Assembly (NCBI GenBank): GCA_003136555.1
Contig: PLEW01000104.1
Coordinates: 1 to 45,798, forward strand
Length of the DNA: 45,798 nucleotides
Direction of reading: 5' to 3'
DNA from: Planctomycetota bacterium
GTDB lineage: Bacteria > Planctomycetota > UBA11346
Part shown: positions 26,022 to 35,269 of the stretch, piece by piece
How the letters are laid out: the number at the start of each line of letters is the position of its first letter
How positions within the stretch are numbered: position 1 is the first letter of the stretch
The notes under the pieces: generated by a model
Told to the model about the DNA's origin: nothing
Database searches by the model: none
What the model saw: only the letters and a program-made list of their open reading frames with translations
Translations under genes and position numbers: made by a program

Positions 26022-28244
26022 TCATTCACGGGTCATGGTCTCGTCGAGGTTCAGCAGGACATTCGCGATCATGATGTAGGCGGCCGCCTCGGGGCTGGCA
26101 TCCCTCGCTCCGCAGACGGAGCGGGTGCGTGCGGCATCGCCGGCGAAGGCGGCGCAATCGGCGGCGAAGGCCTGCTCCAGGCGGCCGAGCGTGGCGCGGG
26201 ATGGCTCATGGGCGACGCAGAGGCGGTAGCCGTAGGCGAGGTGGTCGGCCGGCTGCTGGCCTGGTGCGAGGGCCATGCGGCGGCCGAATGCCTGCGCCGC
26301 TTCCCAGAAGGCGGGATCGTTCAGGCCGCTGAGCGCCTGGAGCGGGGTATTGGTGCGCGGTCGGCGCAGGGTGCAGACCTCGCGGCTGGGGGCATCGAAG
26401 GTGGCGAAAGTCGGATAGGGGGAGGTCCGCCGCCAGAAGGTATAGAGGCCGCGGCGATGGGCGTCCGGCCCGGCGCTGACGGTCCATGTCATGTTCTCCT
26501 TGTTGGTATTCACCCGTCCGATCTCGCTCGGGCCGAGGGGGAAGACGCTGGGACCGCCCACCGCGGGCGACAGCAGCCCGCTGATGGACAGCGCATTGTC
26601 GCGCAGCAGCTCCGCCTCGAGGCGGAAGCGCGACGAGCGCGCCAGCAGGCGGTTGTAGGGATCGCGCTCGGACACGGCGTGCTCGACCAGCGACGACTGC
26701 CGGTACGTGGCGCTGGTGACGATCAGGCGATGGAGGCGCTTCAGGCTCCATTCATGGGAGAATGCGACCGCCAGCCAATCGAGCAGCTCGGGATGCGACG
26801 GGGACGTCCCCTGGCTGCCGAAGTCGTCGCTGGTCTCGACCAGGCCCTTGCTGAAGTAGGCCTCCCAGATGCGGTTGACGGTCACGCGTGCGGTCAGCGG
26901 GTTGACCGGGCTGACCAGCCAGCGGGCCAGGGCGAGGCGGTTGACCGCCACCCCCGCCGGCAGTGGAGGGAGGAATGCCGGCGTCGCCGCCGTCACCAGC
27001 TCGCCCTTGGAGACATAGGCGCCGCGGATGCGCAGATTGGTCTCGGCCTGGCCGGTGGCCTTCTCGGCCAATCCCAGGCTGGCGAGCGCATGCGTCTTGC
27101 CATCGGCGGGCGTGGTGGTGGCTCCGGTCGGGACCGCCACCTCGTCGCTATGATCGAAGAATGCCAGGAGCGCATAATAGTCGTGCTGGGTGATCGGGTC
27201 GTATTTGTGGTTGTGGCATTGGGCGCAGCCGAAGGTGCTGCCGAGCCAGACCTCGGCGGTGGTGTTGGTGCGGTCGAGCAGGGTCTCCCATCGCGCCTCC
27301 TCGGGATCGACGCCGCCTTCGCTGTTCTTCATGGTGTTGCGGTGGAAACCGGTGGCAATGCGGCTCTCGGTGGTGGCATCGGGGATCAGGTCGCCGGCCA
27401 GCTGGTCGATGGTGAAGCGGTCGAACGGCATGTCGGCATTGAGGGCCCGGATCACCCAATCGCGGTACGGCCACATGGTGCGCGGCGAGTCGAACTCGAA
27501 GCCGTCGGTGTCTGCATAGCGGGCCAGATCCAGCCACAACCGGGCCCAGCGCTCGCCATAATGCGGCGAGGCGAGTAGGCGGTCGACCAGGCGGTCGTAG
27601 GCCCCGGGGAGCTGATCGGCGATGAAGGCGGCTACCTCCTCGGTGGAGGGCGGTAGCCCAATGAGATCCAGGGATGCCCGGCGGATGAGCGTCTGGCGGT
27701 CCGCCTCCGGGGAGGGGGCGATGCCCTCCTGCTCGAGACGCGCCAGCACGAAGGCATCGATCGGTGTGCGCACCCAGTCCTGGCGGTGCACCGCTGGCAG
27801 GGGGACTTGGCGCGGCGGCACATAGGACCAGTGCCGGGTGCGTGCGACATCAGTCCCCGCGGGATCGTCCGGCCAGTGCGCACCGGCATCGATCCAGGTG
27901 GCGATGGTGGCGATCTGGGCAGCGGTGAGGGGATCGCCCTTGTTGGGCATGCGCGGCTCGTCGCCCTGACCGCGCAGACGGGCCATGAGGTAGCTCCCGG
28001 CGCTGTCGCCGGGCCGGATCTCGATCCCGCTGGTCCCGCCGGCGAGCGCCAGCCGCTTGACGTCCAGGCGGAGTGAGCCCTTTTGCTTCTCGGCGCCATG
28101 GCACGAGATGCAGGACGTCGCCAGGATGGGGCGGACAGCGCGATCGAAATCGGGTGCCTCAGCCGCCGCCAGGGCGGCACTGGTGATCAGCAGCAGGAGG
28201 ATGCCGGCGGACCGGGTGTGCATCATAGAGTTGTCGTCGTGCAT
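26022..28244 (-). CDS. PSCyt1/DUF1549/DUF1553 cytochrome-type protein, module 2
   Basis: A 740-residue protein. ATG 28244 follows AGGGG at 8 nt and gives a signal sequence (SAGILLLLITSAALAAAEAP). The track start 125 codons upstream runs through AraC debris and is rejected. PSCyt1 has LATSCISCHGAEKQKGSLRL, and DUF1549 has ASLDLIGLPPSTEEVAAF, RWARLWLDLARYADTDG and a second motif GCAQCHNHKYDPIT. DUF1553 has RVTVNRIWEAYFSKGLVETS and RTNTPLQALSGLNDP. It is about 300 residues shorter than the module 1 and 3 partners because it lacks the discoidin-like insert. It is the first gene of a two-gene operon with DUF1501. Confidence 0.9.
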   Translation of the reverse strand: MHDDNSMMHTRSAGILLLLITSAALAAAEAPDFDRAVRPILATSCISCHGAEKQKGSLRLDVKRLALAGGTSGIEIRPGDSAGSYLMARLRGQGDEPRMPNKGDPLTAAQIATIATWIDAGAHWPDDPAGTDVARTRHWSYVPPRQVPLPAVHRQDWVRTPIDAFVLARLEQEGIAPSPEADRQTLIRRASLDLIGLPPSTEEVAAFIADQLPGAYDRLVDRLLASPHYGERWARLWLDLARYADTDGFEFDSPRTMWPYRDWVIRALNADMPFDRFTIDQLAGDLIPDATTESRIATGFHRNTMKNSEGGVDPEEARWETLLDRTNTTAEVWLGSTFGCAQCHNHKYDPITQHDYYALLAFFDHSDEVAVPTGATTTPADGKTHALASLGLAEKATGQAETNLRIRGAYVSKGELVTAATPAFLPPLPAGVAVNRLALARWLVSPVNPLTARVTVNRIWEAYFSKGLVETSDDFGSQGTSPSHPELLDWLAVAFSHEWSLKRLHRLIVTSATYRQSSLVEHAVSERDPYNRLLARSSRFRLEAELLRDNALSISGLLSPAVGGPSVFPLGPSEIGRVNTNKENMTWTVSAGPDAHRRGLYTFWRRTSPYPTFATFDAPSREVCTLRRPRTNTPLQALSGLNDPAFWEAAQAFGRRMALAPGQQPADHLAYGYRLCVAHEPSRATLGRLEQAFAADCAAFAGDAARTRSVCGARDASPEAAAYIMIANVLLNLDETMTRE

Positions 28245-28831
28245 GACAGGCCCCTGGAGAGCTGATACGCCGGCGCAGCTGGATACGGTGAACATCGAAC
28301 TGGATTTTCCGCGCCTTCCTGGTGGAGGTGCGTGACGGCGCTGATGCCATACTGGGCGGCGAACAGCCAGCTGGAGAAGTCCGGAGCGGCATGGATGCAG
28401 GGCAAAGCAGACGGACATGGATCGAGCGGGGGGTGATGGAACGGCTGCAGCGGGAGTCGGCGGATCGAGCGCGGAGGGACGGCCAATTGGTCGTAACCCT
28501 GGTCTCGGCCGCCGCCCGGTAGACCTCCTCGCCGTAGGGTCAATCGACGTGAAGAGCGGGCATGTGGGAGTGGTGCCACGTGTCGTCGGCACCCGTGCCA
28601 TGTCACGACGACGATGCACTGCTCACCCAGCGCTGGAAGTCCTACACCGGCTCCTCGCCCGTCCTGTCGCAGGCGATCACGAGGCGATGACGGGCAGGAT
28701 CGGCGGCTGAACCTGCTTCACCGTCGCTGATATCTCCTTGCATCTTCCATATAGGTCAATATTGTCCCTACGAGAAGTGCCCATGCACTTTCCAGCTGTG
28801 CCGAAACGAATCATGCAGGGAGGTGCCGCTC
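28245..28831. other. 590-bp upstream region of module 2 with AraC debris
   Basis: The region holds two near-identical 10-11-nt units, AGCTGATACG (28260) and AGCTGGATACG (28277), starting 17 nt apart. They are just upstream of the module 2 start and could be AraC-type binding sites. It also holds the decayed AraC 3' end (separate entry). The rest, from 28400 to 28830, has no gene I can support. Confidence 0.35.
28301..28394 (-). pseudogene. Decayed copy of an AraC gene 3' end
   Basis: These 94 nt align without gaps to 29773-29866, the 3' end of the intact AraC gene, with 17 mismatches by my hand count (about 82% identity). On the minus strand the translation is AAPDFSSWLFAAQYGISAV then a changed tail ending ENPV. 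The intact gene has HADPDYFSRQFAAQYGISAS and ends KNPV. Resemblance stops abruptly on the right side. Only the last 31 codons remain, so this is a fragment and not a gene. Confidence 0.75.
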
Positions 28832-29746
28832 ATGTCCGACCCAGGAGAGATCAGCGAGGATCGTGGCTTCAAGGCATTGATCTCGTCGTACCCCATCGAG
28901 GCCATCGAAGTCTTCGTCCCGGAACTGCTCGCCGAACGAGGCAGGCCCATCACGGCTACGGTGCTCCAGCAGGAGTCGACCATGCCCGACTTGGCAGATA
29001 CCAGCCGGTTCCTCGATGTGGCGCATTTGGCAACCTGGGCCGATGGCAGCCAAGCGGTCATCATGCTGGTCGAGCACTGGTCCCAGGCGCGCAAGGTCGA
29101 TATGCGGCGCGTGCTTTGGTATGTGGCCGACCTCGCTTTGCGTCATCCGCTTGCCGGAGTCTATCCTGTGGTGCTGCTCACTGATCCTGGTTCACAGACC
29201 ATACCGGAGCGTTGGGAGATGACCGTGGCGGGGAAGTCGACGATCGCGTTGCACGTGCGGGTCTTCCGAGTGACTGCCGCCGAGCTTCCGCGCTTGCGCT
29301 CGCTTCAGAACCGTGTTGCTGCAATCCTGACGATCTTGGCCGCGCGGGATGCGGTGGACGGCGTGGTGGCCGCACTGGAGCAATTGGCCCGGTCACCTGG
29401 TCCGTTTGACGATGTGAGGCGGCTACTTCCCTTTGCCGTGAATCTTGCCAAAATGCCAGAGTCGGACAAACCCCGATTTCGGCGCAGACTCGAGGAGGCT
29501 GGTATGGTTAATGTGATCACGCTCATGGAAGAAGAGGCTCGGGCTGAAGGTCGATCTGAAGGTCGAGCTGAAGGTCGAGCTGAAGCGCTGGCCCAGACGA
29601 GCCACGCTACCGTGGCGACGTTTCGTCGTCTCGTGGACAGCGGTGTCTTGTCCAGCGCCGCTGCGCGCGCTGAGCTGCACAACCTCATGGATATTGGTGC
29701 CATCACCCGTGAGATTGGCCAGGAGGCGTTGTCCCAATTCCAGTGA
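28832..29746 (+). CDS. Rpn/PD-(D/E)XK nuclease-family protein (transposase-like)
   Basis: A 304-residue protein. ATG 28832 follows GGGAGG at 8 nt and is preferred over GTG 28823. The N-terminus (DRGFKALISSYPIEAIEVFV) and the core (FLDVAHLATWADGSQAVIML then VEHWSQARKVDMRRVLWYVA) match the Rpn/YhgA-like nuclease family, with the aspartate in FLDVA and the glutamate in VEHWS. The usual lysine or glutamine after the glutamate is tryptophan here, so catalysis is uncertain. The C-terminal part is helical and contains EGRSEGRAEGRAEALA, encoded by a 12-nt tandem repeat. Rpn proteins promote RecA-independent recombination, and many are mobile. A truncated paralogue lies at 32381-32824. Confidence 0.72.
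   Translation: MSDPGEISEDRGFKALISSYPIEAIEVFVPELLAERGRPITATVLQQESTMPDLADTSRFLDVAHLATWADGSQAVIMLVEHWSQARKVDMRRVLWYVADLALRHPLAGVYPVVLLTDPGSQTIPERWEMTVAGKSTIALHVRVFRVTAAELPRLRSLQNRVAAILTILAARDAVDGVVAALEQLARSPGPFDDVRRLLPFAVNLAKMPESDKPRFRRRLEEAGMVNVITLMEEEARAEGRSEGRAEGRAEALAQTSHATVATFRRLVDSGVLSSAAARAELHNLMDIGAITREIGQEALSQFQ
29543..29585 (+). repeat. 12-nt tandem repeat inside the Rpn-like gene
   Basis: Three units of GCTGAAGGTCGA (the second begins with T) are followed by a partial GCTGAAG. They encode AEGR/SEGR repeats. Because units are multiples of three, slippage would change the length of the helical tail without breaking the frame. Glu-Gly repeats of this kind are common in the tails of Rpn-family proteins. 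Confidence 0.85.
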
Positions 29747-29766
29747 CCCGCTGACGGTAGCGGCCG

Positions 29767-30636
29767 TCACACGGGATTTTTCGCGCCTGCTTGGCGGCGG
29801 TACTCGCTGGCGCTGATGCCGTACTGGGCGGCGAACTGCCGGCTGAAGTAGTCCGGATCGGCATGGCCGACTCGCCGTGCCACTTCCGCTATCGCCAGGG
29901 TGGAGCTGCGCAGCAGCTCGGCAGCGCGCTGCATCCGGCGTTTGGCCAGGTATTTCAACGGCGTGGTGCCGAGCACCCGGGTGAACAGGCGGTTCAGGTG
30001 CTGGGCGCTGTAGCCAGAGCGCCGGGCCAGGGTGTCCAGGCTGACGGCCTGGTCGAGGTGGCGGTCGAGGTCGTCCAGCAGGGCGGCGACCACCGGCTCC
30101 TCCGGACGCGGGCGGAGCAGGCCCCGCCTGGAGCTATCGCGGAACAGCTCGCGGGTGATGAGATGGGCCCAGCCGGGGAACATCTCCAGGCGCTCCTCCG
30201 CGCTCGGGCGGTCGAACTCGTCCATGAAGCTGCGGAAATAGCGGTCGAAGCGCGACTCGGGGGCGATCTCCTGGAGCATGGGCGGCGCCAGCAGGGCGAA
30301 GACGTCCTGTCCCCCGGGCAGGGTGGCTAGGACATGCAGCGATCCGAGGGTGATGGCCTGGGTGCGGCAGTAGCCGTGGTGCCAGACGCCGGGCGGCACG
30401 ATGATCAGGTGCTCGGGCGGGAGCTCGTACTCGATGCCAGCGACCACCCAGACGGCATGCCCGCGGATGACGTAGATGAAATTGTAATCGGGCACGGTGC
30501 GGTATTCGCACGCGTAGTCCCGTTCATGCCGCTGGCGCGAGCACAGCTGGGTCGTGACCTGCATGGTGCGCAGGACGTAATCGAGCAGCGCCGGTGAGGC
30601 AGGAGAGCGGGACGGATGCGCAGGGGGAGTGGCCAT
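29767..30636 (-). CDS. AraC-family transcriptional regulator
   Basis: A 289-residue protein from ATG 30636 (MATPPAHPSRSP). The 59 upstream track codons have no family resemblance. The N-terminal part is a cupin sensor (RTVPDYNFIYVIRGHAVWVV, HLIIVPPGVWHH). The C-terminal double HTH is SLDTLARRSGYSAQHLNRLF and AIAEVARRVGHADPDYFSRQF with GISASEYRRQ. The sensor differs from the YWxFYxN type of the other AraC proteins here. No clear ribosome site was seen. Its target is not obvious. A decayed copy of its 3' end sits upstream of module 2, on the same strand, which suggests it once lay next to that module. Confidence 0.88.
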   Translation of the reverse strand: MATPPAHPSRSPASPALLDYVLRTMQVTTQLCSRQRHERDYACEYRTVPDYNFIYVIRGHAVWVVAGIEYELPPEHLIIVPPGVWHHGYCRTQAITLGSLHVLATLPGGQDVFALLAPPMLQEIAPESRFDRYFRSFMDEFDRPSAEERLEMFPGWAHLITRELFRDSSRRGLLRPRPEEPVVAALLDDLDRHLDQAVSLDTLARRSGYSAQHLNRLFTRVLGTTPLKYLAKRRMQRAAELLRSSTLAIAEVARRVGHADPDYFSRQFAAQYGISASEYRRQAGAKNPV

Positions 30637-30854
30637 GGTGTGGTGAGCGCGAGGATCACCTCGTGGTTCGCTATACCCGGCGACACCCCGTCCACAAGAA
30701 GCACCACGATGTGACGACCCGGTCGTCGGACCTCGCTCCGCGACGTCGTGCATCGGCATACCGCCGATTTCAGTTGGCGGCGGCGCCTCGTCGCCTGCAC
30801 GACGCAGGTGCATGATGGCGTTGGTACAGCAGCGAACCGCTGGCGGGCGCCAGC

Positions 30855-31637
30855 TCAGTGGGGACTGGTGTGCAGCGCCGTGCGCGGATAGAAGGTCGCG
30901 GTCTCGGCCATGCGCACCTTGCCGTAGGGATCCTCGAGCGTTGCCAGGGCCTTCACCGCAGGATCGTGGCAGACCAGGGCTATCAGAGCTATGGTGTCCT
31001 CGATGCGCTCGAGCATGACGTCGCTATGCAGGCAGCCCGGCGGTACATGATTCTTGAAGACGAACGCCTTGCTGCCGTACCTGATCGTCACGCTGGGATA
31101 CTTCTCGCTGTAGTAGATGCCGTGGTTGGCGATGGCATGGCGCATGGTCGTCATGAGGTCGAAGAATTCGCTCAGATAGGGGAATGCCGGCTTCACCCGC
31201 TTGTCGAAAAGTGCGATGCGGTGGCGGGTAGGGTTCTCACCCAGGGCGAGGCTGCCGGTCTTGTCGAGGGCGATGTTGACGGCGCGCACGAAGGATTCGA
31301 GGTGCATGAGGGAATTGAGGAAGGCGGATTGGGTGATGAGATGGAGGAAATTGGCGGCATTGCGGTTCGGATCCGCCATCTTCATCACCTGGTAGATGTG
31401 GTGGTTCTCCCACCAGTCCGGTGAGAGCAGGGACTCGGCGATGAAGTCGCAGCCCAGGCGGACATGGAACAACTCGAGCAAGATGGCGTTGAGGGCCTCG
31501 GAGCGCAGATCGAGACGCTTGCCCTGGTGGGTCAGCAGGCCATCGATACGCGACTTCTCGGCATTGCCCGAGGCCAGCAGGCGCTGGACGGTCGATGTGA
31601 CATGCTCGATCGCCGGGTGGGGGAGCGGCTTGTTCAT
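30855..31637 (-). CDS. Hypothetical protein, helical
   Basis: A 260-residue protein. ATG 31637 follows GAGGT at 7 nt, and the 47 upstream track codons are unsupported. It has no signal peptide or membrane segment, so it is probably cytoplasmic. The sequence is mostly helical with an RHxxxNHG motif (LMTTMRHAIANHGIYYS) that recalls the RNxxxH motif of HEPN-type RNases but does not match it exactly. It also has WWENHHIYQVMKM and a C-terminal VCHDPAVKALATLEDPYGK. I do not recognise the family. It is on the same strand as the AraC gene downstream of it, with a 218-bp gap. Confidence 0.65.
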   Translation of the reverse strand: MNKPLPHPAIEHVTSTVQRLLASGNAEKSRIDGLLTHQGKRLDLRSEALNAILLELFHVRLGCDFIAESLLSPDWWENHHIYQVMKMADPNRNAANFLHLITQSAFLNSLMHLESFVRAVNIALDKTGSLALGENPTRHRIALFDKRVKPAFPYLSEFFDLMTTMRHAIANHGIYYSEKYPSVTIRYGSKAFVFKNHVPPGCLHSDVMLERIEDTIALIALVCHDPAVKALATLEDPYGKVRMAETATFYPRTALHTSPH

Positions 31638-32380
31638 GGCAGGTACCTCATCGCTATGGGTGGGGCGCGACCCCGGCTGCGCGCCACCTGGGACACCGGC
31701 AGGGAGACCGGCGCCAAGACGGTACGGCGCGCCGAAGTGCCGGTGATGGTGCCATCCCGGTAGAGCTGGCAATGGCAAAGGGTCTCAACCAGTTCACCCG
31801 TCCAGACCCTGCTCGGTGCGAAGCGGTGGGATGGGGTGCACGGCTGAGCCTGCCAAGTCGTGGAGGTGCGGTCGGCCACCCCACCTGCCCAGCGAGGGCC
31901 GATCGCCATGATGACCGAGCTGATGAGATCATCCCCAGCGGATGTCCCGGATACCTGATGGCGGATGCGTGTCGGGGATGGGCTCGCCCTGGCCAGGTCA
32001 TCGCTGCCAGCTGCAATGCCGATACTCGCCACCGTGTCGCCAAGACGGTCGAACACTCTGCGGAGGATGGCGCTCCGCATGCAGATGCGGCACTCATGGT
32101 GGAGTTCTCGGCGATGATCGTGCGCCGTGAACTACCGGCACCGGAAGGTTCGCCGAAGGGATTCCTGATCGGCATCGGCGTATGCGCCGCGAATTCTCCA
32201 TGCCGGCGATGGAACTCATCACGCAGCAGGCAGGGCGACGAATCGGCCGCGATTCGTCCATTCATCGCGGTCGGCGGCCCAGAGCCCTGAGGAGTGACGC
32301 AAGCCATTGTCCGGCAGACGCATGGAATGATTGATGCATATTGAGGCTGTTCCCGGGAATACGGGGTGCGCGTCTAGCAG
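31638..32380. other. 740-bp stretch without a recognisable gene
   Basis: Track ORFs in this stretch (31634, 31654, 31772) lack ribosome sites and recognisable domains. It lies between the hypothetical gene and the truncated Rpn-like ORF and may be decayed DNA. No repeat or RNA gene was recognised. Confidence 0.35.
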
Positions 32381-32824
32381 ATGACTGACGTCGAGCGTCT
32401 ATGTTTGCAGTCGCTTCCGATCCGCTTGGCTGCCCTGCTGTCAATGCTGAGCACTCTGGATGTGGTGGAGACCGCCGTGTCCGCTCTGAAGCGCATGGCT
32501 CGTTCGCCGGGTCCGCTGGAGGATGTCGAGCGCTGTCGTCGCTTCGCCATGAAGCGGGCCATGATGACGGAGGCTGACAAACGGCGATGGCGACGCACGC
32601 GTGAGGAGACAGGCAGGTTCAACGCGCCCATGGAGATTCGAGAAGAGGCTGAGGACAAGGCTCGGGCAGTTGCGCGGGATCTGTCGAGTCCTGGTCTCGT
32701 GGCCTCCCTCCGCAGTCCAATGGATCGCGGAGGTGCGACCCGGGAAGTCGCGCGTGCCGCACTGCAGGGCCAGGTAGACACCGCTGTCATCGCCCGCGAG
32801 ATCGGCCTGGATGCGCTCGCGTAG
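32381..32824 (+). pseudogene. Truncated and degraded paralogue of the Rpn-like gene
   Basis: The 147-codon ORF matches only the C-terminal half of the protein at 28832-29746. LARSPGPFDDVRR there is MARSPGPLEDVER here, ESDKPRFRRRLEEAG is EADKRRWRRTREETG, and the end GAITREIGQEAL is TAVIAREIGLDAL. The nuclease core (FLDVA, VEHWS) is missing, and so is the EGRAEGR repeat. An ATG and a TAG bound the piece, so it could be translated, but it cannot be a nuclease. No ribosome site is seen. I call it a remnant of an older insertion of the same family. Confidence 0.68.
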
Positions 32825-33120
32825 CTGCAATGACGACGCAGTTCGGGATGGTCATGCGGGCCAGGCACGAGCGCTGTCCAGGATGCGGCGCGGTGGACCG
32901 GGCCGGGTGGCCCGTGCGCGTCGTCAGCCAAGTGCGCTCTGCCCATCTCCGCGCCCGGCGACCGTCAGGCACGTGCAGATGGTGATGGGGATGCTCGGCA
33001 GTGCCGACAGCCGTGAGCCATGCGACCCTCCCCGTTGCTCAGCGGCATCATCAGGGAGCGCGGCGATCGTCGGCGAGGTGCCGGCATGCCGATGGCACCG
33101 TGGGAGGGGAAACCGGCACC
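32825..33120. other. Intergenic region between Rpn remnant and module 3 tail
   Basis: About 300 bp between convergent genes. It holds no ORF with family resemblance and no clear hairpin with a T-run. It seems featureless. Confidence 0.3.
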
Positions 33121-33834
33121 TCATTGGTGCTTGGCCTTGAGCTTCAGCACCTCCTCCTTGCGCGTGGGCCAGAGCGGATCAGGCGTCGCGTCCCACACCT
33201 TAACGTGGTCGTACCAGGCGACATTCCCGCTGCTGATCAGGGAGAGGCGCGGCTTGGCGACATCCAGGCCCTCAGCGTGGCCGTAGAGGACGCAGCTGTC
33301 GTCGATCTGGGCGAGATAGTCGTTGCCGCACAATTCGATCAACACGGTGTACCAGTGGTCCCGCTCGATGGCGAGCGCTTGGTGGTCGAGGGCGGCATTC
33401 CTGGTCGTCGGTCCCCAGCCCGTCACCCGGTTGATGGTCACCTGGGTGGGCGTGATCAAGAGGTTGCAGATGTGCTGTGCGGCCTTGTCGTCGCTGATCT
33501 GAATACCCATTCACGCGGCGCCGTCGCAGCGGAAGCGGAACTGGATCACCGTATTATGCAGCGGTTCATGGACGTTGGCCTCTGCTGGATGACCGGCATC
33601 GGGTGGCGCGTTGACCCGGAGATGGCCATCGATCAGGGCGCAGTCGCTCTTGTAGGTGCTCCAGTGGGCCTTCCAGCTCTCGGGCGTGAAGGTCTCGTCG
33701 AGGATCAGCGTGCCACGTAGCGTCATCGCTGTCCGCAGGTCGCTCGGAGCGGCGGTCGGGTGATTCGTCGCCGGCGCATCTGCCGACACCAGCGGGGCGA
33801 GTGCGGCCAGGAGCAGCAGGGCGATTCTCGGCAT
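33121..33834 (-). pseudogene. DUF1080-like protein gene with in-frame TGA, module 3
   Basis: One frame from ATG 33834 (AGGAG 4 nt upstream) to TAG-type end at 33121 is interrupted only by TGA at 33511-33513, after 107 codons. The N-terminal half has a signal peptide (MPRIALLLLAALAPLVSA), then LILDETFTPESWKAHW and VIQFRFRCDGAA. Directly after the stop, in the same frame, come MGIQISDDKAAQHICNLLIT and WYTVLIELCGNDYLAQIDD, the second half of the same jelly-roll. The fold resembles the DUF1080/3-keto-disaccharide-hydrolase-like domain found near sugar-oxidation genes in PVC bacteria. ATG follows the TGA immediately, so reinitiation could give a second peptide. More likely it is a nonsense mutation (for example CGA to TGA). 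It is 19 nt downstream of DUF1501. Confidence 0.7.
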
Positions 33835-33853
33835 ACGACTCCTGGAGCGCGGT

Positions 33854-35269
33854 TCAGGCGATGAGCGCCGAGACGACCTCACCATGCACGTCGGTGAGGC
33901 GGTAGTCGCGACCTTGGAAGCGATAGGTGAGCTGGGTGTGGTCGTAGCCCAGGAGGCGCAGGATGGTGGCGTTGAGATCATGGACGTGGACGGGGTTGCG
34001 CACGACATTGAAGCCGAGCTCATCGGTTTCGCCATGCGTATATCCCCGCTTGGCGCCGCCGCCCGCCAGCCACATGGTGAAGCTGCGGTTGTGGTGGTCG
34101 CGGCCGTCATTGCCGCCCTGGACCATGGGGGTGCGGCCGAATTCACCGCCCCAGACCACCAGGGTATCCTCGAGCAGTCCGCGGCTCTTGAGGTCCTGGA
34201 TCAGGGCGGAGGTCCCCTGGTCGGTGTCGCGGCAGTTCTTGCGCAGATCGTTGGTCAGGTTGCCGTGCTGGTCCCAGGCCTCATGGAAGAGCTGGACGAA
34301 GCGCACCCCGCGCTCGATAAGCCTGCGGGCGAGCAGGCAGTTCCGCGCGTAGCTGGCCTTGCCGGGGTCCACTCCGTAGAGATCCAGGGTGGCCTTCGAC
34401 TCCTTGCCCAGGTCCATCAGATCCGGGGCGCTCTGCTGCAGGCGGAAGGCCATCTCGTAGCTCTGGATGCGCGCGGTGATGTCCGGGTCGCCATTGGCGG
34501 CGAGCTGCTGCTGGTTGAGGTGCTCCAGGGCGGTGAGCGAGGCGCGCTGGGTCTCCTCATCGATGCCGGGGGGATTGGAGAGGTAGAGGATCGGATCGCC
34601 GCTGGCGCGGAAGGGCACGCCGGCGAAGCGGGTGGGCAGGAAGCCGCTGCCCCAATTGCTCGATCCGCCGCTGGTGCCCTTGGAACTGCTGAGCACCACG
34701 TAGCCGGGCAGATCATCGGCCTGGCTGCCGAGGCCGTAGAGCGTCCAGGCGCCCAGGCTCGGCCGGCCGAACTGCGGCGATCCGGTATTCATCATGATCT
34801 GCGCCGGGGCGTGGTTCACCGCATCGGTCTGCATCGTGCGGATGACGCACAGCTCATCGGCGACCGTGCCGAGATGCGGCATGATCTCGGAGAGCTCGAG
34901 TCCCGATGTGCCATAGCGGTTGAACGCGAATTTCGGCCCCAGCAGCGCCGAGTTCGGATTGATGAACGCCGACCGGTAGTTCTTCAGGAGCTCCGCCGGC
35001 GGCAGCTGTCCGGAGCGCTTGGCGAGCTCGGGCTTGTTCTCGAACAGGTCGAGCTGGCTCGGGGCTCCCGCGTGGAAGAGGTAGATGACGCGCTTTGCCT
35101 TGGCCGGCAGGGGCGGTGCATGGGGCGCGAGCGGGGAGGGTTCGGCGCCGTAGCCATCCCGCTGGAGCAGTCCAGCCAGGGCCATGCCGGCAAGTCCCAT
35201 ACTGCAATCGCGCAGGAACCAGCGGCGGGTCAGCTGGCTGGGCGTCTGTGGCGGCAGATCAGGTCTCAT
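33854..35269 (-). CDS. DUF1501 protein, module 3
   Basis: A 471-residue protein. The signal region [20 protein letters not shown] is of the twin-arginine type. Family landmarks are [53 protein letters not shown] and [16 protein letters not shown] then [14 protein letters not shown]. It is second in the module 3 operon, 78 nt after the cytochrome-type gene, and is followed by the broken DUF1080-like gene. GGAG lies 11 nt before the start. Like its paralogues it should act outside the cytoplasmic membrane. The chemistry is unknown. Confidence 0.9.
   Translation of the reverse strand: MRPDLPPQTPSQLTRRWFLRDCSMGLAGMALAGLLQRDGYGAEPSPLAPHAPPLPAKAKRVIYLFHAGAPSQLDLFENKPELAKRSGQLPPAELLKNYRSAFINPNSALLGPKFAFNRYGTSGLELSEIMPHLGTVADELCVIRTMQTDAVNHAPAQIMMNTGSPQFGRPSLGAWTLYGLGSQADDLPGYVVLSSSKGTSGGSSNWGSGFLPTRFAGVPFRASGDPILYLSNPPGIDEETQRASLTALEHLNQQQLAANGDPDITARIQSYEMAFRLQQSAPDLMDLGKESKATLDLYGVDPGKASYARNCLLARRLIERGVRFVQLFHEAWDQHGNLTNDLRKNCRDTDQGTSALIQDLKSRGLLEDTLVVWGGEFGRTPMVQGGNDGRDHHNRSFTMWLAGGGAKRGYTHGETDELGFNVVRNPVHVHDLNATILRLLGYDHTQLTYRFQGRDYRLTDVHGEVVSALIA

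Noticed and set aside
25815-27578. 587-residue plus-strand ORF, and the 523-residue ORF at 24503
   Set aside because: Both are antisense shadows of module 2. The minus-strand proteins show clear family motifs.
10643-28310. Shared 16-mer TCGAACTGGATTTTCC near 10643 and 28295
   Set aside because: The flanks do not align, and one such match in 45 kb is within chance.
31772-32290. 172-residue plus-strand ORF
   Set aside because: It has no ribosome site, no recognisable domain and atypical composition.
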